A stretch of DNA of 64,000 nt from Alloprevotella sp. GTDB lineage: Bacteria; Bacteroidota; Bacteroidia; Bacteroidales; Bacteroidaceae. The translations under genes and the position numbers were made by a program. How positions within the stretch are numbered: position 1 is the stretch's first letter; every line of letters starts with the position of its first letter. Under the pieces are notes generated by a model. It searched no databases, had not been told where the DNA came from, and worked only from the letters and a program-made list of their open reading frames with translations. Below, piece after piece: positions 51,632 through 59,795 of the stretch. The stretch covers positions 33,077 through 97,076 of the forward strand of contig JAFUXE010000034.1 of NCBI GenBank assembly GCA_017477205.1, written 5' to 3'.

Positions 51632-52660
51632 TTAGTTTAGTCCGGGCGACTGCCAGGTGCGGCGTTCGCCGTTCTCCTCGTAGATGAGGTATGCGCGGAG
51701 GTCGGGATGCGTGGCGAGGAAGGCGCGTGCGCTGTCGGGGCCCATCACCATGAACGACGTTGCATAGGCGTCGGCCTGCATGCAGGTGGGAGCGATGACG
51801 GTGGCGGAGAGCATGGGAGTCTCGGCAGGACGGCCCGTTCTCGGGTCTATGGTGTGGGAAATCTTCTTGCCTTCGTGGTAGTAGAAGTTGTGGTAGTTGC
51901 CGCTGGTGGCAATGCCGCAGTCCGTCAGGTGGAGCACCCGGCTGTAGGATGCGGAAAGCTCGCCCTTGCTGTCCACGGGCTCCTCAACGCCTATGGCCCA
52001 GTCCTTTCCCTCGGCATTCTTGCCGCGTGCGAAGACCTCGCCACCTATCATGACGTAGTAGTTCCGCACGCCGCGAAGCTCCAGCAGGCGGGCGACGCAG
52101 TCCACGCCGTAACCTTTTGCGATGGCTCCGAAGTCGAGCATCGTGCGCGGGTCCTCGCGCCGGATGAGGCCGCCGCGTTCCATGCTGTGCTCCCAATAGA
52201 CTTTCTCGTGCCCGACGAAGGCGCGCAGGCTGTCCACTTGTGCCTGCGTGGGGAAGTCGCCGCCTTTGAAGCCGAAGCCCCAGGCGTTGACGAGCGGGGC
52301 TACGGTGTAGTCGAAGGCACCGTTCGTTTCACGGGCAATGCGCGTTGCCCAGACGAGGGCGTAGGCAAGGAGCGTGTCGGAGAACAGGGAGTCGCCGCGA
52401 TTGATGCGGGAGACGGTGGAGCTGTCGTTGAAGATGGAGAAGGAGGCGTCCACCTGTGCCAGAACCTCGCGAATCTCCTTGTCGAAGCGCTGCGGGCTCT
52501 GGTATTTCACGCTGAAGAACGTGCCGAAGACGGGCCCCTCGTCCTCCTGCCACGCAGCGGCTTGCGCCGAGGAGCGGCGGAGTATCAGCACCGTGCCTGC
52601 AACGAGGAAGAGGAGAAAGGCGACGGAGAGGATGCGGCGAAGTTGTGTATGGCGGGACAT
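51632..52660 (-). CDS. apbE: FAD:protein FMN transferase (ApbE family)
   Basis: Attaches FMN covalently to threonine residues of membrane redox proteins such as Nqr or Rnf subunits; 342 residues. A membrane anchor precedes the periplasmic domain. Family motifs: GTFFSVKY, DYTVAPLVNAWGFGF, LDFGAIAKGYGVD, GGEVFARGKN and the metal-site region SGNYHNFYYHEGKKISHTIDPRTG. It lies between DUF6048 and the Crp regulator; its flavoprotein targets are not in the window. Confidence 0.92.
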   Translation of the reverse strand: MSRHTQLRRILSVAFLLFLVAGTVLILRRSSAQAAAWQEDEGPVFGTFFSVKYQSPQRFDKEIREVLAQVDASFSIFNDSSTVSRINRGDSLFSDTLLAYALVWATRIARETNGAFDYTVAPLVNAWGFGFKGGDFPTQAQVDSLRAFVGHEKVYWEHSMERGGLIRREDPRTMLDFGAIAKGYGVDCVARLLELRGVRNYYVMIGGEVFARGKNAEGKDWAIGVEEPVDSKGELSASYSRVLHLTDCGIATSGNYHNFYYHEGKKISHTIDPRTGRPAETPMLSATVIAPTCMQADAYATSFMVMGPDSARAFLATHPDLRAYLIYEENGERRTWQSPGLN

Positions 52661-52663
52661 GGG

Positions 52664-52726
52664 ATATAGGTTTGTTGGTTTTTAGGTTTGTTGGGTTTTA
52701 GGTTTTTAGGTTTTTGGTTTTTAGAT
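52664..52726. repeat. Low-complexity (G)GTTTTTAGGTTT run
   Basis: A tandem of GGTTTTTAG/GGTTTGTTG-type units fills the gap between the DUF6048 stop and the apbE start. The same strand read in reverse is CCTAAAAACC. Such short units are prone to slippage. Confidence 0.6.
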
Positions 52727-53431
52727 GTCAATGCTCACGTTGAAGGTTCCGGTCATCACGCTGCCTCCGCTCTTGCCGTAGCCGGGAACGTACCAGGCGT
52801 GGCCAACGGTGGTGGTGCTCTCGGAGATGCGGAGCTTGTAGCGCACGCTCCACCCCAGATGCAGGATGCCCCAGACGCGCGCCTCGATGCCGCCTACGAT
52901 TTCTGCCCAATGGCTCCAGGCGCTGAGTCCCTTGTAGGAGAAGGGAACGTCCTCGTGATAGACGGCATCGTGGAGCGCAGGGCCGTCCACGTCGTAGCTG
53001 AAGGGGCTGACGCCATAACGCAGGCCGCCGAAGACGCGGTTGCCGGAAGTCTTGTCGTTCAGGAAGTTGTAGTCGCAACCCAGGCGGAAGTAGGGCGAAC
53101 GCGTGCGATAGTGGATCTGCGTCTCCTCGTTCCGGTGGTCGGAGAGCCCGAGGCCAGCCTCGACGGTCGGGAAGTACGTCTCGCGGAGGTTCAGGCGCAG
53201 GTTGCCCTCAAGGCTACCGTAGGCGGTGGCGGCGGCGAGGACGGCGCCTGCGAGGTCCGTGCCCACGCTGAGATGCCACGCGCGGCGGGCTGCACCGCCG
53301 CCAAGCGTGTCGGCAACGGCCTTCTGCGCCTTCCCGGCCTCCGCCTTCGGGCGGTTGTCGCCGGGTGTCTGGGCGCGCAGCACCGGGCTACTCAGAAGCA
53401 GTAGAGCGAAGATATACGCGAAGGTTCTCAT
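52721..53431 (-). CDS. DUF6048-type outer-membrane beta-barrel protein
   Basis: A 236-residue secreted protein with signal peptide (ending VLRAQ). The mature part is rich in amphipathic strands (NLRLNLRETYFPTVEAGLG; RYKLRISESTTTVGHAW), consistent with a small outer-membrane barrel and with the DUF6048 family as I recall it. It overlaps the DUF6452 gene by 44 bases, and the two are commonly paired in Bacteroidales. Function unknown. Confidence 0.75.
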   Translation of the reverse strand: MRTFAYIFALLLLSSPVLRAQTPGDNRPKAEAGKAQKAVADTLGGGAARRAWHLSVGTDLAGAVLAAATAYGSLEGNLRLNLRETYFPTVEAGLGLSDHRNEETQIHYRTRSPYFRLGCDYNFLNDKTSGNRVFGGLRYGVSPFSYDVDGPALHDAVYHEDVPFSYKGLSAWSHWAEIVGGIEARVWGILHLGWSVRYKLRISESTTTVGHAWYVPGYGKSGGSVMTGTFNVSIDI

Positions 53432-53930
53432 TGTTGTCGTAGTTTACTAACGTCTGTCGCAGCGCCACGCTGTCCACCGTGAGCGGCATCTCGCGCAGGG
53501 CGTGGGATGTCCAGCGCACGCGGCACAGCTGGTGGAAGATGGCGGCGGGGCAGTCTATGTTCTCAAAGTGGGGACGCACCTCCTGGCTGAGGAATATCGT
53601 GTCCGTTGCGGACTGCCCGTTGTCGTTTGAGAAGCGGAAGAGCAGCGTGTCCGTACCTGTGGCATAGCGCAGGGGCATAATGAACGAGCTCAGGGCGAAG
53701 CCGCGATTCAGCAGAATGGTGTCCGAACCGGCCACGCGCACCGTCAGCGAATCCGCAAGCGTCAGCGGCGTGCGGCTCTCTGAGGAATAGAGCGTGACGG
53801 TCATCCCCACGATGTTGTCCAGGGGGCAGTCGATGCTGGAACAGGCGGCAAAGAATCCTGCCACCATCACAGCGGCCACGGGCTTATGAAAGCGACATAC
53901 GTGCAGCCAGGCAGAACGCATATGGTTCAT
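53388..53930 (-). CDS. DUF6452-type lipoprotein
   Basis: A 180-residue lipoprotein: signal, then FFAACSS with lipid-bearing Cys30, and SIDCPLDNIVGMTV, the opening of the DUF6452 family of Bacteroidales lipoproteins. A second Cys pair occurs later (IDCPAAIFHQLC). The start ATG overlaps the upstream stop as TGATG, so translation is coupled to the glycosyltransferase gene; a Met three codons later is an alternative. Function unknown. Confidence 0.78.
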   Translation of the reverse strand: MNHMRSAWLHVCRFHKPVAAVMVAGFFAACSSIDCPLDNIVGMTVTLYSSESRTPLTLADSLTVRVAGSDTILLNRGFALSSFIMPLRYATGTDTLLFRFSNDNGQSATDTIFLSQEVRPHFENIDCPAAIFHQLCRVRWTSHALREMPLTVDSVALRQTLVNYDNNENLRVYLRSTASE

Positions 53931-54895
53931 CAGATTTCGGTTTCTATCTTGTAGTCGTTGCGCCCCTCGGCGTTGCGGGAGATGAGTTCGCCGAGGAAGC
54001 CGGCCACGAAGAGCTGCGTGCCCAGAATCATCATGGTCAGCGCGATGTAGAAGTACGGGGAGTTGGTCACCAGCGGAGCCGGAACGCCCTTGCAGATGGC
54101 AACAAGCTTTACGCCGCCTACGACAAGCACGGCCAGGAAGCCGATGATGAACATCAGCGTCCCGAGGAAGCCGAAGACGTGCATGGGCTTCAGGCCGAAA
54201 CTGTTGAGGAACCAGAGGGAGAGCAGGTCCAGATAGCCGTTGAAGAAGCGGTTCAGGCCGCCGAACTTCGTCTTTCCGAACTTGCGGGCCTGATGGTGAA
54301 CCACCTTCTCCCCGATTTTGCCGAAGCCTGCATTCTTCGCAAGCCAGGGGATGTAGCGGTGCATCTCGCCATAGACCTCGATATTCTTCACCACGTCGCG
54401 GCGATATGCCTTCAGGCCGCAGTTGAAGTCGTGGAGGTTGTGGATGCCGCTCACCTTGCGCGCCGTAGCGTTGAAAAGCTTCGTGGGGAGCGTCTTTGAG
54501 AGGGGGTCGTAGCGCTTCTGCTTGTAGCCGGAGACGAGGTCGTAGCCGTCCTCCGTAATCATGCGGTAAAGCTCGGGAATCTCGTCGGGGGAATCCTGGA
54601 GGTCGGCATCCATCGTGATGACGACGTCGCCTTCGGCCTTGCGGAATCCGCAGAACAGCGCGGGAGACTTGCCGTAGTTGCGGCGGAACTTGATGCCGTG
54701 AACGTGGTCGTCGGAAGCTGCCAGCTTCTGAATCTCTTCCCATGAGGCGTCCGTAGAGCCGTCGTTGACAAAAATAATCTCGTACGTGAAGCCGTGTTCC
54801 TTCATCACGCGCGTAATCCACTCGTGGAGGGGAGGAAGGCTTTCTGCCTCGTTGTAGAGAGGCACTACAATGGAAATGTTCATATCTTCATGCAT
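53930..54895 (-). CDS. GT2 glycosyltransferase, polyprenyl-phosphate type
   Basis: A 321-residue membrane glycosyltransferase of family GT2 with GtrB/DPM-like architecture. The catalytic domain begins ISIVVPLYNEAESLPPLHEW (about 7-26), with DGSTDASWEE and the metal motif DADLQDSP. Two membrane segments lie at about 232-255 and 268-290. Such enzymes transfer a sugar from a nucleotide donor to a polyprenyl phosphate. The start may be Met1 or Met5. It is the second gene of the run. Confidence 0.88.
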   Translation of the reverse strand: MHEDMNISIVVPLYNEAESLPPLHEWITRVMKEHGFTYEIIFVNDGSTDASWEEIQKLAASDDHVHGIKFRRNYGKSPALFCGFRKAEGDVVITMDADLQDSPDEIPELYRMITEDGYDLVSGYKQKRYDPLSKTLPTKLFNATARKVSGIHNLHDFNCGLKAYRRDVVKNIEVYGEMHRYIPWLAKNAGFGKIGEKVVHHQARKFGKTKFGGLNRFFNGYLDLLSLWFLNSFGLKPMHVFGFLGTLMFIIGFLAVLVVGGVKLVAICKGVPAPLVTNSPYFYIALTMMILGTQLFVAGFLGELISRNAEGRNDYKIETEI

Positions 54896-54970
54896 GTTTG
54901 TTTGTCTTATAGTGCTTGTTTAATGTCCGCTTGCGGGAAGATTGATTCTCAAGTCATAGCGAATTTCTTT

Positions 54971-55879
54971 TCAGCTCATCGTCAGCGAGCGGACGAGATG
55001 CCCTTCGCCGACGTCCGCCTTGACGTTGTAGGTCTTGTGGCGGCTTCCGTCTCCGCCGTTGAGGGAGATGTCGCCCGTGTAGGTCGTGCGAACGCTGTAG
55101 GCAGGCTTTCCTGCCAGAATCCGCTTCTGTATCTCAACGTCTCCCGTGCGGCTGAAAGTACACTCGCGGACGTCGCCGCCGAACATCTTCTCCACCATCA
55201 GGACAACGTCGCCGCGCGTGGCCATGTGTTTCTCCAGAAACTGGTCCATCACGTCGGGAAGATAGCCGATGATGGTCTCCGTATCGCCGCGCCCGAGGAG
55301 GCTCATGAAGCCGTCCAGGGTGCTGATGACCATCTCGCGCTCCGCATCGGAGATTTCGCGCTTCTCGGCCTGTCGCGCCGCGAAGGTGGCCTCGGCATAG
55401 AAGATGCCGTCCGGGTGAATGGCCATATAGTGCTCAAAGGACGCCACCGTGCTGTCCCTCACGGCCACCTTCCAGTCAATCGAGTCCACCTTCACGTCGC
55501 AGAGCTTGTCGTAGTAAGGATGGTGGAAACGGGACTTGAAGGCGTTGAAGTCGCCCGGGTTCTGCGATGCGGCAATGCGCCGCCAGGCTTCCTCCATCGC
55601 AGAAAGCTGCTCCATGCGGCGGCGTACGTCGGCAGCATAGCCGCTGTCCGGGAAGCGCTCCAGGAACGCGCGGAAGTCAGCGCTGTCGTTGCTGTTTTCC
55701 AATGCCTGGAAGGCGCGCTGCTCCGCCGCATCGTCCCGCTGCGCTTGCAGCAGGAAGTAGTACGAGGCACCGCATCCCGCCGCCGCGCCCAGCAGAAACG
55801 TGAAGAGGTAGCCCATCACGCGCCCCTTGCGGCGACGCGGACGAGATTCGGGTTGCGGGGAGATTGTCTCTTTAGCCAA
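54971..55879 (-). CDS. Membrane protein of unknown function
   Basis: A 302-residue protein with a basic N terminus (RRRRKGR), one membrane segment (about 22-46) and a mostly helical domain containing repeated EALENSNDSADFRAFLERFP-like units (about 60-85), then a beta-rich C terminus. The layout resembles tetratricopeptide-like or tether proteins, but no family is recognised. It is the first gene of the minus-strand operon and its product is likely extracytoplasmic. Confidence 0.7.
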   Translation of the reverse strand: MAKETISPQPESRPRRRKGRVMGYLFTFLLGAAAGCGASYYFLLQAQRDDAAEQRAFQALENSNDSADFRAFLERFPDSGYAADVRRRMEQLSAMEEAWRRIAASQNPGDFNAFKSRFHHPYYDKLCDVKVDSIDWKVAVRDSTVASFEHYMAIHPDGIFYAEATFAARQAEKREISDAEREMVISTLDGFMSLLGRGDTETIIGYLPDVMDQFLEKHMATRGDVVLMVEKMFGGDVRECTFSRTGDVEIQKRILAGKPAYSVRTTYTGDISLNGGDGSRHKTYNVKADVGEGHLVRSLTMS

Positions 55880-56041
55880 GATGCAGTCTGTTTTTTACCG
55901 CGCGAAAATACAGCCTTACGCCCAAAGAACAAAAAAAAAGTGTCCTTTTTCGCACATTCCTGCACCGTTTCGACGTTAAAACGGGGCGTTTTTTTGGTTC
56001 TTCGCGGCACTTGGCGTAATTTAGCGCCCTGAAAAACGAAC

Positions 56042-56626
56042 ATGAAGATGGAACGCAAAGACACCTTCCGGCAAGCCAACGCCTATGCAATGACGCACGG
56101 CATCGTTCTCGGGGCATGGGGCATCGCGACGCTGCTCCTCACCGTCGTCTCCCTGCAGCGTCCGCTCTTTGCCTTTGCCACCGACACGCTGCTGGTGCTT
56201 TCGCCCTTCGTGGCCGCAGCACTCACCATCCGCTTCCGCCAGAAGACCTGCCGGCCGGGAGAAGCCTTCAGCTTCGGAAGCGGCTACATCCACACCCTGC
56301 TGGAAGGGCTCTACGCCTGCGTGTGGATAGCGCTGGGCGTGTTCGTTTATTTCAGCTACATGGACGGCGGGACGTTCTTCAACAGTCTCGAAGCCATGTT
56401 TGCACAGCCTGAAAGCCAGGAACTCGTGGCGCGCCTTGACGGCATGGGGTACTTCGACGACCTCTACGCCGCCACCGGGGCGGAGAACATGGGGCAGGTG
56501 GTGGGAGCCCTCAGGGAGCTCTCGCCCGCCAACTATGCCGGCATGGTCGTCTCCACCACGCTCTTCACCGCACCCGTCATCAGCCTCTTCGTCGCCTTGC
56601 TGACGATGCGCCGCAGCCGCTACTGA
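56042..56626 (+). CDS. DUF4199-type membrane protein
   Basis: A 194-residue protein with four hydrophobic segments (about 20-40, 45-65, 85-108, 165-190) and a charged loop between. The pattern and the pairing with a GT2/lipoprotein cluster match DUF4199 proteins of Bacteroidetes. Function unknown. It is divergent from the 54971-55879 gene; the 160-base gap holds poorly matched promoter boxes on both strands. Confidence 0.75.
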   Translation: MKMERKDTFRQANAYAMTHGIVLGAWGIATLLLTVVSLQRPLFAFATDTLLVLSPFVAAALTIRFRQKTCRPGEAFSFGSGYIHTLLEGLYACVWIALGVFVYFSYMDGGTFFNSLEAMFAQPESQELVARLDGMGYFDDLYAATGAENMGQVVGALRELSPANYAGMVVSTTLFTAPVISLFVALLTMRRSRY

Positions 56627-56662
56627 TTTTTCAGGTCATCACTACACATTATTTATTTTATT

Positions 56663-57136
56663 ATGGAAAAAATTATCATCAACTCCTTCGAGGAGTTTGA
56701 AAAGTACAAAGGACAGGACTTAGGAACCTCAGAATGGCTTGAAGTGAGCCAGGAACGCATCAACCTCTTTGCCGACGCCACGCTGGACCACCAGTGGATA
56801 CACGTGGACCCCGAGCGCGCAGCAAAGGAGAGTCCCTTCGGGCAGACCATCGCCCACGGCTATCTCACCCTCTCGCTCCTTCCCGTCCTGTGGAACCAGA
56901 TTATCGAGGTGAACAACCTGAAGATGATGGTGAACTACGGCATGGAGAACATGCGCTACGGGCAGGCCGTGCTCTCCGGCCAGCGGATACGCCTGCATGC
57001 CCACATGGACGACATCCAGAACCTGCGCGGCATCTGCAAGACGGCCATGCGCTTCCGCATGGAGATTGAGGGACAGCGAAAGCCCGCCGTCGAAGGTGTT
57101 GCCACGTTCCTTTACTACTTCGAAAACAAGGACTAA
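56663..57136 (+). CDS. MaoC-like hydratase
   Basis: A 157-residue hot-dog-fold enzyme. DATLDHQWIHVDPERA (about 38-53) contains the catalytic Asp/His pair of the MaoC/R-specific enoyl-CoA hydratase type, and FGQTIAHGYLTLSLL follows. It would hydrate a trans-2-enoyl thioester in fatty-acid or polyketide metabolism. The YigZ gene follows immediately after its stop. Confidence 0.9.
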   Translation: MEKIIINSFEEFEKYKGQDLGTSEWLEVSQERINLFADATLDHQWIHVDPERAAKESPFGQTIAHGYLTLSLLPVLWNQIIEVNNLKMMVNYGMENMRYGQAVLSGQRIRLHAHMDDIQNLRGICKTAMRFRMEIEGQRKPAVEGVATFLYYFENKD

Positions 57137-57760
57137 TTGAGCACTCCCGACACCTGCCTGACGCTTGCGGCACCCTCCGAGGCCGTCTATACGGAAAAGC
57201 GGAGCCGTTTCCTGGCCTTCGCCTACCCCATTGACACGCCGGAGGACGCCTTGGCGCACGTCAAGGAACTGCGCAGGCAGTACTACGACGCGCGGCACGT
57301 ATGCTTTGCCTATGCGACGGGCTTCGAAGGCGAGACCTTTCGCGCCGTTGACGACGGGGAGCCCTCGGGAACGGCCGGACGCCCCATCCTGGGGCAGATA
57401 CGCAGCGCAGGACTCTCCTTTGTCGTGGTGGCCGTCGTAAGGTATTTTGGCGGCATACAGCTGGGAGCGGCCGGCTTGGGCGTTGCCTACAAGATGGCGG
57501 CAGCCGCAGCGCTGGAACGTGCGGAGAAAACGGAGCGTACCGTCACGGCCGACCTTCGCGTGGAAGCCGCATATACGGACGTGGACCTCGTGATGCGCAT
57601 CGCACGCGAGACGGGAGCCGACGTCGCGGCGCAGGAGTACGGCGCGCTCTCCGAGGTGCTCACGCTGCGCGTGCGGCGCTCGGGAGCGGAGCCCCTGCAC
57701 GCACGGCTCTCAAAAGTACACACGCTGAAAGTGTCCCCATGGGAGGACGAACAACCATAG
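57137..57760 (+). CDS. yigZ: YigZ/IMPACT-family protein
   Basis: A 207-residue protein of the conserved IMPACT family: YTEKRSRFLAFAYPI (about 18-32), RHVCFAYATG, and DDGEPSGTAGRPIL (about 75-88). The start is a TTG directly after the MaoC stop (TAATTG), giving the usual family N terminus and implying translational coupling; the first internal ATG lies 118 codons in. Its molecular function is uncertain; relatives affect translation or act as peptidase regulators. Confidence 0.88.
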   Translation: MSTPDTCLTLAAPSEAVYTEKRSRFLAFAYPIDTPEDALAHVKELRRQYYDARHVCFAYATGFEGETFRAVDDGEPSGTAGRPILGQIRSAGLSFVVVAVVRYFGGIQLGAAGLGVAYKMAAAAALERAEKTERTVTADLRVEAAYTDVDLVMRIARETGADVAAQEYGALSEVLTLRVRRSGAEPLHARLSKVHTLKVSPWEDEQP

Positions 57761-57777
57761 AACATACCTCATTGCTT

Positions 57778-58131
57778 ATGTTTTACATTTCAAAGCGCAT
57801 CGAAATAGCCTTTGCCCATCAGCTGAGCCTCAACTACGAGAGCAAATGCACACGCATGCACGGCCACAATGCCATCGTGACCGTTTACTGCAAGGCCGAG
57901 ACGCTGAACGAAAACGGGATGGTGGTGGACTTCAAGGAAGTTTCTTCAAAGGTGAAGGAACTTCTTGACCACCGCTGTGCAAACGACGTCGTAGATTTCA
58001 ACCCTACGGCTGAACAGCTGGCACGCTGGATCTGCGAACAGATTCCTGCCTGCTACAAGGTTTCGTTCCAGGAGTCGGAGGGAAACACGGCCGTCTATGT
58101 CAGGGACGACGGCGAAAACCTGCCGCTATGA
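57778..58131 (+). CDS. queD: 6-carboxy-5,6,7,8-tetrahydropterin synthase
   Basis: Second step of queuosine/7-deazaguanine synthesis; 117 residues. The zinc-binding histidines are visible in AFAHQLS (near residue 14) and RMHGHNAIV (near residues 29-31), with the CTRMHG catalytic cysteine. The stop overlaps the queE start by ATGA, so the two steps are translationally coupled. Confidence 0.95.
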   Translation: MFYISKRIEIAFAHQLSLNYESKCTRMHGHNAIVTVYCKAETLNENGMVVDFKEVSSKVKELLDHRCANDVVDFNPTAEQLARWICEQIPACYKVSFQESEGNTAVYVRDDGENLPL

Positions 58132-58715
58132 CCGCAGCCTATCGCATCAACGAGGTTTTCTATTCGCTTCAGGGGGAAGGCTTCTTCACGGGGACGCCTT
58201 CTCTCTTTATCCGTTTTGCGGGCTGCAACCTCCAGTGTCCCTTCTGCGATACGTCCCATGCCGACGCCCGCCGGATGACGTTGGAGGAAATCGTCAGGGA
58301 AGCGGCGCAGTGTCCCGCCCGTCACGTTGTTCTCACGGGCGGCGAGCCTTCCCTGCAGGCGGACGGCGTCCTCGTGGACGAACTCCATGCCCTGGGGAAA
58401 TTCGTCGCCGTCGAGACCAACGGCACGCACGCCCTGCCTAAGGGCATCGACTGGGTGACGCTGTCCCCAAAGGACGCCTTTGTGCGCCATGCGGACATCG
58501 TGCTGTCAAGATGCGACGAGCTGAAGGTCGTCTTTGACGGCACGCCTCCCCCGCCCTACTCCGCTATTGAGACAAGCCATCGCTTCCTCCAGCCCTGCGA
58601 CACGGGAAATGCCGCGCAGAACCAGAAGATTCTAAGCGCGGCAGTAGATTTTATGAAGGCGCACCCGCAGTGGCGTCTATCCTTGCAAACCCATAAGTTT
58701 ATCGGCATCCGCTGA
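58128..58715 (+). CDS. queE: 7-carboxy-7-deazaguanine synthase
   Basis: Radical-SAM enzyme that rearranges 6-carboxytetrahydropterin; 195 residues. The cluster ligands are Cys33, Cys37 and Cys40 in CNLQCPFC (C-x3-C-x2-C), and the GGEPSLQ motif follows. The family's usual length is slightly larger. queC and queF, the next pathway genes, are not in the window. It ends 19 bases from the convergent phosphorylase gene. Confidence 0.95.
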   Translation: MTAAYRINEVFYSLQGEGFFTGTPSLFIRFAGCNLQCPFCDTSHADARRMTLEEIVREAAQCPARHVVLTGGEPSLQADGVLVDELHALGKFVAVETNGTHALPKGIDWVTLSPKDAFVRHADIVLSRCDELKVVFDGTPPPPYSAIETSHRFLQPCDTGNAAQNQKILSAAVDFMKAHPQWRLSLQTHKFIGIR

Positions 58716-58734
58716 CGTCGGTGCCGGAACGCCC

Positions 58735-59658
58735 TCAGATGCGTTCAAGCACCAGGCGGATGAGTTCCTCCAGTTTGGCCTTATAGTCCGTATTGGCATT
58801 GTGCGCCACGCGGTTGGCTATCACCATGCAGCACGTCAGGGCGCGGTGCCCCATGAGGCGCGAGAGGCCGGCAACGGCGCTTCCCTCCATCTCGAAGTTC
58901 GTGACCTTGCGCCCCGTATAGTCGAAGCGCATGATTTTGTCGTTCTGCGAAGGGTCGGCAAGCGGCAGGCGTACGTAACGGCCCTGCGGACCGTAGAAGC
59001 CGCCGCAGGCTATCGTGATGCCCCGCACCATGTCGGCAGCGGCGACGCGGTTAAGCAGTTCCTCGTCGGCATTCACGACGTACGGGTGGGCGATGCACTG
59101 GTTGCCCGTCCAGGCCATGTGGCGACAGAAGGCATCCTCCAGCGCAAGGTCGCAGACCTCGTTGCGTCGGGCGTAGAAGTTCAGGAGGCCGTCGAAGCCG
59201 ATGCTGGTTTCGGAGGCGATGAACGTGCCGGAGGGCGTGAAGGGCTGCAGGCCGCCGCAAGTGCCGATGCGTACGATGTTGAGCCTGCGGAGCTGCGGAC
59301 GCACAAGGCGCGTGTTGAAGTCGATGTTGGCGCATGCGTCCAGTTCGTTCAGGACGATGTCGATGTTGTCGCATCCGATGCCCGTGGAAACCACCGTGAT
59401 GCGCTTCCCTTGGAACGAGCCCGTGATGCAGCGGAACTCGCGGTTGGAAACGTCGGCCTCAATGCCTTCAAAGTGGCGCGCCACCACGGGGACGCGTCCC
59501 GGGTCGCCCACGAGGATGACGTTGTCGGCAAGGTGCTCGGGCAGCAGGTGGAGGTGGAAGCAGCTTCCGTCCTCGTTGATGATAAGCTCGGATGCAGGTA
59601 TCGGTTCGTCGGCAGGACGCAGACCGCTCGGATTCGGCAGTTTTTCGTTTGTTGTCAT
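58735..59658 (-). CDS. Nucleoside phosphorylase
   Basis: A 307-residue phosphorolytic enzyme of the uridine/purine nucleoside phosphorylase family. Motifs include VILVGDPGRVPVVARHF (phosphate site, about 48-64), STGIGCDNIDIVLNEL, RIGTCGGLQP and NFEMEGSAVAGL with the conserved Glu of the base site. The closest match by eye is uridine phosphorylase, but purine activity cannot be excluded. The start is the ATG at 59658, 57 bases after a -7 box. Confidence 0.85.
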   Translation of the reverse strand: MTTNEKLPNPSGLRPADEPIPASELIINEDGSCFHLHLLPEHLADNVILVGDPGRVPVVARHFEGIEADVSNREFRCITGSFQGKRITVVSTGIGCDNIDIVLNELDACANIDFNTRLVRPQLRRLNIVRIGTCGGLQPFTPSGTFIASETSIGFDGLLNFYARRNEVCDLALEDAFCRHMAWTGNQCIAHPYVVNADEELLNRVAAADMVRGITIACGGFYGPQGRYVRLPLADPSQNDKIMRFDYTGRKVTNFEMEGSAVAGLSRLMGHRALTCCMVIANRVAHNANTDYKAKLEELIRLVLERI

Positions 59659-59715
59659 GGTAGATATTTCATTAAAATGGTGTTCCAAATCGGCGCAAAG
59701 CGTATTTTTAAGCCT

Positions 59716-59723
59716 CAAAAGTA
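59716..59723 (-). promoter_or_regulatory. -7 box for the nucleoside phosphorylase gene
   Basis: TACTTTTG on the minus strand, back-to-back with the LysM-receptor promoter; the nearest TTTG is further away than usual. Confidence 0.5.
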
Positions 59724-59765
59724 CAGATTTCTTTTCATTTGGAGCGTTTTCAAAGGCTTTTTTCG

Positions 59766-59773
59766 TATTTTTG
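59766..59773 (+). promoter_or_regulatory. -7 box for the LysM-receptor gene
   Basis: TATTTTTG, 22 bases before the ATG; the -33 element is not clear. Confidence 0.5.
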
Positions 59774-59795
59774 GCGCACAAAAAACCGGAAAACG

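Noticed and set aside
52664..52726. A possible promoter or RNA gene in the GGTTTTTAG run.
   Set aside because: It is simple low-complexity sequence without a -7/-33 pair on the minus strand.
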